A stretch of 64,000 bases of DNA, taken from positions 91,175,501 through 91,239,500 of the forward strand of contig CM073886.1 in the NCBI GenBank assembly GCA_037176705.1, read 5' to 3'. Shown here one piece after another: positions 46,700 through 57,845 of the stretch; the stretch's first letter is position 1; the number at the start of each line of letters is the position of its first letter. A program made the translations under genes and the position numbers. Below the pieces are notes generated by a model. That model worked only from the letters and a program-made list of their open reading frames with translations, was not told the DNA's origin and made no database searches. Origin of the DNA: Molossus alvarezi (lineage: Eukaryota; Chordata; Mammalia; Chiroptera; Molossidae).

Positions 46700-46869
46700 C
46701 TCTAATCCACCCCTACACTTACATGGAAGAATATTTCTAAAATGATGTTACACTTTTGCTAGAAACATTCCACGACAGAGCCATATTTTAGCTGGACACA
46801 CATTGCCAACCTCTCTCTAGGCTGTGTTAGCTGTGTCAGACCATTGCAGGTTCAAGGACTGGCTTTACC

Positions 46870-46990
46870 TCTTTACTGCCATAAATCACTCAATCTCCTC
46901 AAGTCCAGTTTTCTCATCTGTAATATGAGAATCATAATACAAATTATGATTTGTTGTGGGGGTTTAACTTGAGAAGTTGATTTGGCAAAG
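46870..46990 (+). mobile_element. MIR SINE fragment
   Basis: 'aaatcactcaatctcctcaa' and 'ctcatctgtaatatgagaat' match MIR. Confidence 0.65.
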
Positions 46991-46999
46991 CGCTTGGTC

Positions 47000-47460
47000 A
47001 CATTATAGAAGAACAATAGACATTTCTGGAATAACAGAACAACTCTCTGACTAAAGCACCTTTGAACATTTCACAGCCCTCGTTTGCTTATACACTAGAC
47101 ACTAAGCAACTGGAAAAGAGACTGAAACTTACTAATCTGAGCATCCTAGGACCAAGCACAGTGCCTGGAACAAAGGAGAAACCCAAAATGTGCAACAGGA
47201 AAGTGATTATCTGAAAAGTAGTAAACTCCCTGAAATTAGAGTAAGGGGACAGAAAAAAAAGGCTAGAAATAGAAAAAAATAAAATCACTTAACTATAATT
47301 TTCTGTCAAGTCCTTGTGTAATTTCATGTGTTAACTTAGTGCTAAACAAAGAAGTCTGTGCCTTGGGTGGTCCTTTTCTTCATTTTACTCAAACTATACT
47401 TGCCAATTTAATCTACAGGTGAATTCATTAGGAATACTAGGAAGGTAGAAAAGCAATGAA
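47000..47460. other. Intronic sequence, nothing recognised
   Basis: No supported feature. Confidence 0.45.
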
Positions 47461-47470
47461 CATTTCAAAA

Positions 47471-47699
47471 CTTTTATTTTTTCTTTATTTTTATTCTTGA
47501 TTGATTTTTAGAGAGAGAGGAAAGGAGAGGGAGAGAGAAATAGAAACATTGATGAGAGAGAACATTAATTGGCTGCCTCCTGCATGCCCCTCACTGGGGA
47601 TTGGGACCACAACCTGGGCATGTGCCCTGACTGGGAATTGAACCAGCAACTTCTTGGTGCATGGGCTGATGCTCAACCACTGAGCCACACTGGCCGGGC
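47471..47699 (-). mobile_element. VES-type SINE, short-tail type
   Basis: TSD CATTTCAAAA is at 47461-47470 and 47700-47709. Head (minus strand) GCCCGGCCAGTGTGGCTCAG. Confidence 0.93.
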
Positions 47700-47777
47700 C
47701 ATTTCAAAAATTTTCAAGATGATTATATATGTTCCAGGGTAGCAAGAGAACACTTCCTCTTAAAGAATGTTTTCCTG

Positions 47778-48025
47778 CCCTGGCCGGTTTGGCTCAGCGG
47801 TTAGAGCGTCGGCCTGCGGTCCGGAGAGACCCGGGTTCGGTTCCAGCTAAGGGCACGTACCTCGGCTGCAGTTTGTCCCCGGCCCTGGTCGGCTGTGCGG
47901 GTGGCAGCCACTCGATGTGTTCCTTTCACATCGATGTTTCTCTCTCTCTCTCTGTTTCTCTCTCTCCCTCCCACTCTACCTGAACAAAAAATGGAAAAAT
48001 GTCCTCGGGTGAGGATAAAAAAAAA
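47778..48025 (+). mobile_element. VES-type SINE, young, long-tail type
   Basis: A perfect 16-bp TSD AAAGAATGTTTTCCTG is at 47762-47777 and 48026-48041. Intact A and B boxes and a clean A tail. Confidence 0.96.
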
Positions 48026-48379
48026 AAAGAATGTTTTCCTGCACATACTCTCAACACTAAGTGTCAAGTGTACAATTCCATTCCCAATAAATAATTTATA
48101 CTGCAAGATCAGCAGATATAACTCTGAGGGTGATGCAAGTCAACACATTCTAGAGAGATGCAAATACTTCTCTTCTCTTGGACAGAGATTCTCCCCCCAT
48201 TTGCATTTCACTGCTTCCTGTCTGCCTACAAAATCTAATTGGAAAAACAGCAGGGTTGTCATATTTCTGAAGTATGTAACTGAAATTCAAGAATTTTTTG
48301 TTTTGTTTCACTTTGAAGGTGATTCCTTGGATATGAATTAAGGTTCTCAATGAACTGACATTTTAAAAGTGGTACTTTA

Positions 48380-48579
48380 GCCCAGCTGGTGTGGCTCAGT
48401 GGATTGAGAGGTCCTGGATTGAGAGGTCCTGGCTCGATTCCTGGTCAGGGCACATGCCCGGGATGCGGGCTCAATCCCCAGTTGGAGGTGTGCAGGAGGC
48501 AGCCTATCAATGTTTCTCCCTCACATCAATGTTTCTCTCTCTCTCTCTAAAAAAAATCAATAAAAAGATAAATAAAAAC
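48380..48579 (+). mobile_element. VES-type SINE, short-tail type, with head duplication
   Basis: TSD GGTACTTTA is at 48371-48379 and 48580-48588. The segment GGATTGAGAGGTCCT is tandemly duplicated in the tRNA head. Confidence 0.92.
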
Positions 48580-48589
48580 GGTACTTTAT

Positions 48590-48970
48590 TTAAAACAGCC
48601 CAAGAAACGGTTTTGTCCAGAATATCAAAAATTCTTGCTGTAAAGATCCTAACAGAAGAAAAATGGAAGCTTGTCAGAATGACAAATAATGGTATGATTT
48701 ATATCATAATTGTTACTATCACAAAATTTTACACATAATAGGTAAAAGCAATAGAATAACCATCTAATCTACATTTGCAGATCATGCAACATTAACTTAA
48801 AGAATTTAATTTAATGCTAAAATGTCATTTCTTTTCAATAATGGCTCCCTCAGAGAGGGTTTATCTTATTGGCATTAGGGTGAAAGTTACAACATTGCTG
48901 ATATTTGACTGTTCTTGACTTACAAAAATGTCAATTTTATTTATTTTGTTTAAAAAGGGCATTCTTTTAT
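48590..48970. other. Intronic sequence, nothing recognised
   Basis: No supported feature. Confidence 0.45.
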
Positions 48971-48977
48971 AAAATTT

Positions 48978-49180
48978 TTTTTATTGATTTTAGAGAGAGA
49001 GGAAGGGGAAGGGAGAGAGAGAAATATTGATGAGAGAGAAACATCAATCGGCTGCCTCCCGTGCACCCCATGCCAGGAATCGAGCCTTCAACCCAGGCAT
49101 GCGCCCTGATCAGGAATCGAACTGGAGACCTCTCAGTGCACAGGATGATGCCCAACCACCTGAGCCACACTAGCCAAGGC
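48978..49180 (-). mobile_element. VES-type SINE, short-tail type
   Basis: Tail TTTATTGATTTTAGAGAGAG; head ends CACACTAGCCAAGGC. TSD unclear. Confidence 0.87.
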
Positions 49181-49189
49181 AAAAATTGG

Positions 49190-50200
49190 CAGTTTTATAT
49201 TTAACCCATTTTTAACCTGGTATTTTGAACTTTTCCTAAACTATATATTGTCTACTTATATTCCATAATTCTTTGCATACACTTCTATTAGAGCACTTCC
49301 ATACTGAGCTATAGTTAATTATTTATTAATTCTTACTCTTACACTATATCATGCAAGTTCGCAGACAGAAACCATTTCTCCTTTATTTTCATGTCCCAGG
49401 AGCCTAGCACCCTCTGGCACACAGGACAGTGACTCGCAACAAGAGTAACATATGTTTGAGAATAGAATGGTCAGGAAAGAACATATAAAAACTGAAAACC
49501 AAGTTCTAGTAAATGCAAGCTTCATTAAAATTAGGACTGCTCCAAAGCTTCATATCTACAATTAAACCCAAGTATGTCTTGAAAAGATAATATTTAATTG
49601 CAATTTTTCTTTATTCAGAGACCAATTACCCAGTCTCTAGATCTTGTGATTCTTCTCTTCACTCCCTTTTACTGTTTGCTTAAGTACAACATCCTGAGAC
49701 AAAGAAGGTGAAAGCAGAAATGCTCTAGCTGTTCAATTTCATTCCTTGCTTGTAAATATTCTGAGGAGATGAAGTGGGGACTTCTTAGAGATGATGATTC
49801 TAATGGTTGTTAGAATGTTTGTGGATTTCAATCTTAGTTATTGTAGCCTTTTAAAATTTCTACTATCATTTTAAAATGTGTACTATCTTTCACATTTCTG
49901 AAATTTAAATGTTGTTCTGTCTTTTTTAATTTTCTAAAGCAAACAAAATTTATGTACAAAGACAACTTTATACTTCCTAAGTCTAATCATTAAGAAATAG
50001 AAACCAGAACACAAAGTGTATTAAAACTAAAAAATTCCCAAAGGCTAAAAGAAAGATTGTTAATGTTTTTTAGAAGGCTAGAAATACTGGGGGGAAATTA
50101 TTCAAAGTTCCCTAAGAAATTCTAACAAAGGGAGATGTGAGAGACTAAAATTAGCAACAGTTCATCTGGGTGTGCACCCAGGCCACAGGAGGTATTTATG
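49190..50200. other. Intronic sequence, nothing recognised
   Basis: AT-rich, no supported feature. Confidence 0.45.
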
Positions 50201-50225
50201 TCTATGATATCTTGCTTCATAGTTT

Positions 50226-50428
50226 GTTTTTTTTTCCTTTATTGATTTTAGGAAGAGAGGAAGAGAGAGACAGAAACATTGATAAGAGAGAACATCGACT
50301 GGCTACCTCCTGCATGCCCTCCACTGGGGATTTGGCCCACACCTGGGCATGTGCCCTGACCGGGAATTGAACCGGCGACTTCTTGGTGCACAGGTCAACA
50401 CTCAACCACTGGGTCACACAGGCCAGTC
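50226..50428 (-). mobile_element. VES-type SINE, short-tail type
   Basis: Head ends GGTCACACAGGCCAG. A diverged TSD, CTTCATAGTTT / CTTCATAATTT, surrounds it. Confidence 0.9.
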
Positions 50429-50429
50429 T

Positions 50430-51520
50430 ATACCTTACTTCATAATTTAAAGTTCACTCCAACTTATTAGATCTTCAACCTCAACTGCACTATTCATATC
50501 TAAATTCCTGATGTTATCATTATAGTAAGACATATTATATTCAGTCAACCTGATATAGCTCATGAGTAAAACACAAATTCTACTTAAATTTAGCAAATAA
50601 GAGAGTTGGTTTATGAAAAAGGAACAGTGCTACACTAACTGTTCTAACACTAAAACTAATAATCACTCTATCCTTGAATGGTTAATATCAAATCTTTAAT
50701 AATTTGCAATTTGATGATATGTGTCAAGATTTCTTTGGTTTATATTTCAATTTGATGAAAAATAATTTAGAAGTAAGAGTAATCACAATAAAATTACCAA
50801 TGATAGAAATTACACAATAAAAAAAATTTCCATATGACTGTAATCATCACAACACACCACCAATTTGTGACTATCTGGTCACTTGTTAATCTGATTTCAC
50901 AGGCTATTTATTATGAATAAATACACAGATGCTGAAAACAAGTGGGGCAGATGGCTCAATTTGGTTTACATGATTAACTTGCAGCAGCTGAGCTCCACCT
51001 ACAGGCAAGAAGAGGATTCTTACAACAGGCTTTAAAATAGAACTTTCCAAAAGAAAACTCCAACTACCCCAAACTTTCTATCAAACTTGAGTGCACATCA
51101 GAATAATGGGTTCTTTTCAAAACTTCAAAAATTCTGATTGACTTGATCAGGTGGGGAACCACCTGTTCTCAGTTAATTCAAATATACAGAAAAGGTTAAA
51201 AGACACTGATTTAAATCCTTACCTGCACACATGTTTTAAAATCGTTAGAAATACTCATATACCATTTTCCTTTTTCTAAAATTACTTAATTTCCACTATA
51301 CCAACCTTATCTTTTTCAAAGATTGAACCTAACTTTAGCTGATATGTCTTTTTTATTTTTTTAATTTTAATATTTTATGATATGAATGTCTTATCCCTGG
51401 TTAGACTGCAGAAAAGAAATGAGGTGACACCAGAATCTTTCAAATCCACTTTTATGTTATTCTTTACCTTAGAAGTAATCAAGGGAGTGTATGCCTGGTG
51501 GGGAGTAAGGTTCTTAACCC
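50430..51520. other. Intronic sequence
   Basis: AT-rich; a possible hAT-Charlie remnant near 51085-51200 ('gcacatcagaataatgggtt'); otherwise nothing recognised. Confidence 0.4.
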
Positions 51521-51566
51521 TGGATTCATATTAGACTACCTAGAGCACTTTTATAAATATTATTGC

Positions 51567-51822
51567 CCTAAATTAATGTATGTTTCTGGAAGTTAGGAAA
51601 GTGGTTGCTATTAGGAGATAAGGGAGGAAGTAACCAGAATGGGGCAAGAGAGACTTCTAGGTAATATCAGTTTAGCTTCTTGATCTGGGTAATGGGTGTA
51701 CGGGTATATTTGGTTTGTAAAAATTCAGCAAGCTGTATGCTTATGATGTATACACTTTGAAATATAGTTTATTCAGGTATATTCTGTATGTATATGGTAC
51801 TTCAATTTAAAGTTAAAAAGTA
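51567..51822 (+). mobile_element. L1 3' end fragment, sense
   Basis: 'gaaagtggttgctattagga', 'gatctgggtaatgggtgta' and 'atgatgtatacactttgaaa' are the usual L1 3' UTR pattern. Confidence 0.65.
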
Positions 51823-51823
51823 G

Positions 51824-52028
51824 CCTGGCCAGTGTGGCTCAGTGGATTGAACATCGTCCCATAGACTGAGAGGTCCTGGTTCAATTCTTAGTCAGGGCAC
51901 ATGCCAGGGTTGAGGGCTCGATCCCCAGTAGGGCGTGTGCAGAAGACAGCCAATTGATGTATCTCTCTCACATTGATGTTTCTCTCTTTCTCCTTAAAAA
52001 AATCAATAAAAACAAATTTAAAAAATAA
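51824..52028 (+). mobile_element. VES-type SINE, short-tail type
   Basis: Head GCCTGGCCAGTGTGGCTCAG; B-box-like GGTTCAATTCTTAGTCAGGG; tail AAAAATCAATAAAAAC. Confidence 0.9.
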
Positions 52029-52164
52029 AGTTCACTGCAGATCACAAGATTCAGAATCTGTGGGAGTGAGACCCAGGCATCTAATATGAACATAATATGA
52101 ATCCAATGTGCTGTTGGGAGTGAAATCTAGTGAATCTAATGTTTAGTCGAAAGTGAAAACCATT

Positions 52165-52665
52165 CCTCTAATGAATCACAACTGTATTCATTCACTTATT
52201 CACCCACTCATTACATGTGCTTTAATGACCAATTATTATATGCATACTATATCAGACTCAGAGAACATAAAGATAAATAAGACAGTCTCTGAAGGAGCTC
52301 AGTCTCAGCAAGGTTTATAGGCAAACTAACAAATCCTATGTGATAAATACCAGCAAGTTACTTACACGATCTGGAGGAGAAAGTGATTTGTCCATAAAAG
52401 ATTCACTCATTTTTTTTGTTCATTCTTTTACACAAATATTTAGGTACCTATGATGTTTTCCCACAGAGATACAAACATAAATGGACACAATCCCTGCCTT
52501 CAAGAAAGTTATAAGTACAGAAAGAGGAAAAAAAGTATAACCTAATGTCACATTAACTATCACAGAACTGTGAGAAAGATGCACTAGAAATGCCCTGGGG
52601 AGTCAGAGAAGGTACTACCAAGTTGCTGACCTTGGAGTTCAGATGATGTGAATTTGAACTAGTCT
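52165..52665 (+). mobile_element. L2-like LINE fragments
   Basis: Two stretches of old LINE pattern: 'gaacataaagataaataaga' with 'gaaggagctcagtctcag', then 'aatccctgccttcaagaaag' with 'gggagtcagagaaggtacta'. Confidence 0.5.
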
Positions 52666-52707
52666 AGTAGCAGTGGGGCTAAAAATCAGTATGTCAGAGG
52701 AGTATTT

Positions 52708-52862
52708 CTCAAACTTTAATTATATACAATTCACCTGGGGATCCTGTTAAAATGCAGACTCTGATTTGAAAGTGTGGGGTGGAGCCTGAGACTCAGCATT
52801 TCTAAAAAGTTCCCAAGTGACACTAATGCTATTGGTCTACAGATTCCATTTTAAGAATCCGG
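52708..52862. mobile_element. hAT-Charlie MITE (MER20/MER5-like)
   Basis: 'tatttctcaaactttaatta', 'cacctggggatcctgttaa', 'ggggtggagcctgagactca' and 'gttcccaagtgacactaatg' are in the expected order. Confidence 0.65.
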
Positions 52863-52869
52863 CTCTAGA

Positions 52870-54433
52870 GGAAGATGGATTTTGAGAGGACAGATTAAAA
52901 AAAATGCCAAATCCACAGCATAGACAACCAAGAAAAACAAATGGGAAAGTAGGCATTACATTTGCCAGTTAAGTGGCCTCAGGGAGAGGAGTTTCAGTGG
53001 AGTGATGAGGGGAAGCTAAATGGTTTGTGTTTAGAAAGAAACTGGAAGTTAGGAGGTGAGGACAGGATATAAAATGGAGTGGTTGTATTTTTATCCTTGA
53101 ATGCTGGGAGACGCTTGATTACACGCTGAAGGAAAGGAACCAGGCAAGAGAGAAAACTGAAGACAAAGCAAAGAAGATGGAATCATTTTGAAAGGGTAGG
53201 GGAATTCCTCTCCCTTTAAGGTGTAAGGTCTGAAAAGCGTAAGGGTTTAAGTAGAAAGGGATAAGAGTTGAAGAAGTTACTCCTGGCTCACAGAACAGGA
53301 AGCCAGGTGACCAAGGAGAGTGAGATCGAGGTTAAGGTTGAAGTGAGCACTGTGGGGGCTGGGTGATGAAGAAGCATCGCAGACAAAGCGAAGGCTGGAC
53401 TTGTATTTGGCTGTGTAATTTTGCTCAGCAACATCCAGCAGCCAAGGTGTAGGCTTAGAGAAGGTGGGCTGAACAAGAAAGAGAGAGACTGATGCATTTA
53501 GAAAAGGGAGGAGGCAAGGGACCAACATCCTAAGGAAGAATAAGTATAATGAGAAAAAAGAAAGGAGAAGGTGGGAAAAACTTTGGATTTATTTCTCCTG
53601 AAACCCTAAATACTCCTCAATGGAACAACTAGAGATATGGCTGAGAATACAATATTAGGGAAAGATTCTACCTTATGTAAATTTGTTGAAAATTATATTG
53701 TTAAATACCGTTCCCCAGCTTAAATATTAAGTACCCAACAAACCTGCTGTAGGTTTAACATCCAAAGTGATAAACAGCTTTAACAGATTCCAGATGTTTC
53801 TTTACCAATAAAAGCAATGCCAAAAGTTTTCAGTAAAATTATACTTGAATGGCTCCTTGCGGAAAGGGCTGGTAGGCTAGTCTAGTCCCTGATCGCTGCT
53901 GCTCGAGTAAGAGCTGACCAAGGACAACGGAGTGCACAGGCACGTCCAGATGAAAAGCGTGCACACAGCAAGAGCACCGAGCTTCGAACAGATAATGATT
54001 TCACACTGACACCCTATCCGGCCGGCAGCTATTTCCCTTGTAATTCAACTTAGACTGAGCAGTGATTTTCCTTTCAATATAATTATCCTTTTCACCACAC
54101 TACAATTTTTTAAAACTCTTAGAGGTTTTCTGTTTCTTAACATAAAACTAACTCGAGACAAACTATAGTAAAGCTAGCATAACTGACCAAACACACTAAT
54201 GATTTTGGAAATGTTTTGTACTTAGAATAAATAATAATTAGACAATCATGGAAATTTATAAACAAGAGTGAAAAACTGTATTTTCCCTAAGAAATTCTGA
54301 ACTTTCTCCAGATCTCCTCATTTTTCTTTAATTTTTCTTTGTGGGTAGGGGAGAGAGAGGATGACAGAGGGAGAGAAGATGTGAATATTGAAAATTTGGA
54401 AAACAGAACACTTACACATAGATGTCTGGTGTT
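52870..54433. other. Intronic sequence with a CpG-dense patch
   Basis: Purine-rich sequence at 52870-53580 may be an old repeat. Bases 53865-54010 carry an unusual density of CpG. No exon was recognised. Confidence 0.5.
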
Positions 54434-54448
54434 TATTAAGGCCAATTT

Positions 54449-54697
54449 GTTGTTGTTTTTGTTAATCCATACCTGAGGATACTTTTCCATTGACTTTTTT
54501 AAATCGAGTGGAAGGGAGGGAGGGAGAGAGAAACGTCGATGTGAGAGAGACATATGAATTGGCTGCCTCCTGAACGACCCTGGCCAGGACCAGGGATCAA
54601 ACCTACAACCCAGGTATATGCCACTGACTGGAATCGAACCCTCAACCCTTCCGTCCACAGGCTGACGCTCAAACTGCTGAGCTAAACCGGCCAGGGC
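54449..54697 (-). mobile_element. VES-type SINE, long-tail type, older
   Basis: TSD TATTAAGGCCAATTT / TATTAAGGACAATTT is at 54434-54448 and 54698-54712. Head (minus strand) GCCCTGGCCGGTTTAGCTCA. Confidence 0.92.
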
Positions 54698-54712
54698 TAT
54701 TAAGGACAATTT

Positions 54713-56043
54713 TACCAATTAAGTTTTCTTTAGTTCTTACAGAAACTTCAGCTTTGCTAAATTACAAGTTCTATTAATTAGAGGGTATATAAGTATTTGA
54801 AATTGTATTAAGGCCAAGAAGGTAAAATTGAGGACTTAAGGAAACATTTAAACAACAAATATTTTGTTCATTTATTAAAATTCAAGATGTATTTTTTGTC
54901 ATGTTATAATCCTAATTCATAGTTCTTAAAAATCAGAAAACATTTGTTTTGAATAAGAGAGAGGAAAAAAGGTATCCTTGACTGTCTTAATGATTTGACT
55001 ACAAGTTATAGAAATGATGAGAGACTCATCAACTCCATTTATATATAAGCATATATATCATCACCAAAATCTTCAGTTACTAATGGCCCAAAGTTAATCA
55101 ACTATATTAAATTATTCAACATTGACTGCTTATCAGGTGAATACTGCTGGAAAAATAAAGATATTTAAAGTAACTTCTAAGTACCATTTTGAATGCAAAA
55201 GGTTATACCATCAGTGGAAATGTCTTAGAATTACTTTTCTGGTTACATAAAGAAAAAAAATTAAGGGAGCTAAGCAATGACAACATGAGAATACTTTTTA
55301 CGTTTTTTATATGAGGTTGAGAAACATAACCCAAAAATAGAATGTTGTTCATACATAGTTATATCTATCTTATCCTCAAATGTAGGCCACCCAAAGAAAA
55401 CAAATACTATTACTTTTTAAAGCAGTATTTTTTAAAATATATACCATAAAGTTATAATAACAGGATCATGAAGGAGAGTTTTTTCAATTAAGTTGATTTT
55501 CAGGGGAATAAAATGTTGAGTCAAAAAACTCAGTAACTTTATCACATTTGCTGAAATTTCTTTTACAGTAACAATGAGATTAGGAGGGGTATATGGTATA
55601 AATCAGACTTGAAATAGTATTTAAAAATGGTTTCATGCCCATACACTTTCCTAACCAGTTTTGACAAAATTTACTCACCTAAATCAGAAGACATCTCTAT
55701 CGCTATTACACTATCGCTCTCGTTGATATTAAAGAAACACAACCTCCCACATCTTGCTAATAGACTGCTTGCCCCATATATAAACATTTGTAGAGTCTTT
55801 TAAAGAAGAAATTAGAGAGAAATGAAGTGGAATTTGACTCATAGGATCATTGCTGTAATTACTTTAAAACTGGCCTGTTTTCTTTTAGGCTTCCAAATGG
55901 GCTAAGTTAGCACAACTAGTAATATATTGAACATTATGAAAATAGTATTTTAAAAAATAAACTGAATAGAGGACTCAATCTGAACTTAAAATGAAGTATG
56001 AAAAGGCAAATACCGACATCTAGAAGCACAAGAGTAGACTCAC
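54713..56043. other. Intronic sequence directly downstream of the 158-bp exon
   Basis: AT-rich, no repeat recognised. An AG|GTGAGT junction on the gene strand lies at 55678/55679. Confidence 0.5.
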
Positions 56044-56201
56044 CTGCGGCTGACTGGTTTCTTCTCCACTTCACCCTCTCCTGCTGATTTAACATTTGCA
56101 CCTGGGTCCTTTTTTAACTTTTTTGCAATTCTTTCTCTCATCAGATTCTTCTCATCACCATCAATATTTTCATCATGTTCTCCACTTTCAAATTCTTCAT
56201 C
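56044..56201 (-). CDS. CWC27: CWC27 internal coding exon (158 bp)
   Basis: On the minus strand the acceptor CTTTCAATTTCTACAG (AG at 56202-56203) is followed by GAT GAA GAA in phase 0. The exon encodes an acidic stretch (D-E-E-F-E-S-G-E-H-D-E-N-I-D-G-D-E-K), then a basic helix-like run M-R-E-R-I-A-K-K-L-K-K-D, then a segment ending E-V-E-K-K-P-V-S-R. It ends with AG before a consensus donor GTGAGT at 56038-56043, leaving two bases that should begin a Ser or Arg codon. The M-R-E-R-I-A-K-K-L-K-K-D and G-E-G-E-V-E-K-K blocks are distinctive of CWC27. The region is low-complexity and charged, and lies between the cyclophilin fold and the C-terminal helical part. The next exon (human E-E-L-R-K-E-A-R-Q) was sought in 1-56043 and not seen. 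Confidence 0.92.
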
Positions 56202-56734
56202 CTGTAGAAATTGAAAGGGAGTATTTACTGGGCATTCCATTTCCCCTTTCACTTCCAGAGGTCCATCTCAGACTCTCACTGCATCCTAGGCCAGGTTTGT
56301 TTTCTTGTTTTGTTTTGTTTTGAATTAGTAAAGGCTGAAGAATCTGCGAGAGGTGGGAATCTGCTTGGGGTCTGCGCTGCGACAACTATGGAAGTGTGAG
56401 ATACCCCAGTCAGAGCTGTTTGCTCAGTTCACAGCCAGCCCCTCTGTACAACAAACTGTGCTCCTCTGTATCGCCAGAACACGTACCTCAAACAGGGATC
56501 GATTCAAGTAGAAGAGATGGAGGTGAGACAGCTGAGATTTCTCCCTACAATCTAAGCCACAACAATTACTCCACTTCTCAAAACCCTCCAATAAATCCCA
56601 ACTGACGCAAGACCCTACACATCTGCACCTCCCTGACATGATCTCCTATGGCTCCATCCCAGCAACACTCGCCAGGTTTGAAGTTGCGGCTCTCTCCAGT
56701 CGAGACATTCTGTTCCACAGATCTGCATCGCTTG

Positions 56735-56995
56735 TTTTTTCATCCCCTGCAGATCTCTGCTCAAATGTTACCCTCTCAGTGATACTTATCTTGATCACCC
56801 TATTAAAATGGCAGAGCTACTCACCCATCTCCAGTACTCTATTCCCCTTCCCTGTTTTTCCCCCCAAAGCATTTAATTAGTTATGCATGTAATATCTCTC
56901 TAATTAGAGGATGCACTCCATGAGGGCTAATATTCTGGACCATTTTGCCTACTGTTATATCTTCAACTTCCAGAATAGTTCCTAGCATTAACAGA
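56735..56995 (+). mobile_element. L2 LINE 3' end
   Basis: 'cagatctctgctcaaatgtt', 'cttgatcaccctattaaaat', 'ggatgcactccatgagggct' and 'agaatagttcctagcattaa' follow the L2 3' end closely. Confidence 0.75.
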
Positions 56996-57120
56996 GAAAG
57001 CAGTAGAAAGAGAAACGAGGAGGGAAGGAGGATGGAGGGTAGAGAAGGAAGATGCTACTTCAAGAGGATCTTTTTCTGTTGTTTCTCTGATCAGCTGAGT
57101 CACAGTAAGGCAAGATTCTT

Positions 57121-57378
57121 TTTTTTTTTATCCTCACCTGAGGACATTTTTCCATTTTCTGTTCAGATAGAGGGGGAGGAAGAGAGAGAAAGAAAAACAT
57201 TGACATGAAAGGGACACATCAAGTGGCTGCCACCCGCATGACCCAGCCAGGGCCGGGGACAAACTGCAACTGAGGTACGTGCCCTTAGTGGGAACCGAAC
57301 CCGGGTCTCTCTGGACCGCAGGCCGATGCTCTAAACGCAGGCCGATGCTCTAACCGCTGAGCCAAACCAGCCAGGGCG
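57121..57378 (-). mobile_element. VES-type SINE, long-tail type, with head duplication
   Basis: TSD AGGCAAGATTCTT is at 57108-57120 and 57379-57391. The segment CGCAGGCCGATGCTCTAA is repeated in tandem in the tRNA head (57317-57352). Confidence 0.94.
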
Positions 57379-57412
57379 AGGCAAGATTCTTTTTTTTTAA
57401 ATTAATTTATTT

Positions 57413-57822
57413 TACCTCATTGTTGTTTTAATTTGCATCTCTCTGATGACTAGTGATGTTGAGCATTTCTTCATATGTCTCTTAGCCATTTGTATGTCCT
57501 GTTTGGAGAGGTGTCTATTTAGTTCCTCTGCCCATTTTTTAATTGGGTTCTTTGTTTTCCTTCTGTGGAGTTGTATGAGCACTCTCTATATATTGGAAAT
57601 TAACCCCTTATCTGATATATCATTGGCAATTATGCTCTCCCATACAGTGGGTTGCCTTCCATTTTGATGACTGTATCTTTTGCTGTGCAGAAGCTTTTGA
57701 GCCTGATGTACTCCCATGTGTTCATTTTCTTCTTTGTTTCTGTTGCCTTAGGGGATGTATGAGTGAAAATTCTGCTGCGTATGATGTCTGAAATTTTGTT
57801 GCCTACATTTTCTTCTAGGATT
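57413..57822 (-). mobile_element. Young-family L1 internal fragment, truncated at both ends
   Basis: Closely matches 34203-34614 of the full-length L1 (ORF2 C-terminal region, antisense) with scattered substitutions and a one-base loss. It has no 3' UTR or poly(A). Confidence 0.9.
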
Positions 57823-57845
57823 TAACTTGAGGTAGTGGGCCCTTA

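Larger units (their letters stand above)
51521..52100. mobile_element. hAT-Charlie MITE split by an L1 3' end and a SINE
   Basis: The left half (51521-51566, 'aaccctggattcatattaga') and right half (about 52030-52090, 'gagtgagacccaggcatcta') belong to one MER20-like MITE. Between them lie an L1 3' end (51567-51822) and a SINE. Confidence 0.5.

Noticed and set aside
1..56043. Further CWC27 exons downstream of the 158-bp exon
   Set aside because: I looked for reverse-complement coding of the expected next segments and found none, though a short exon could be missed by eye.
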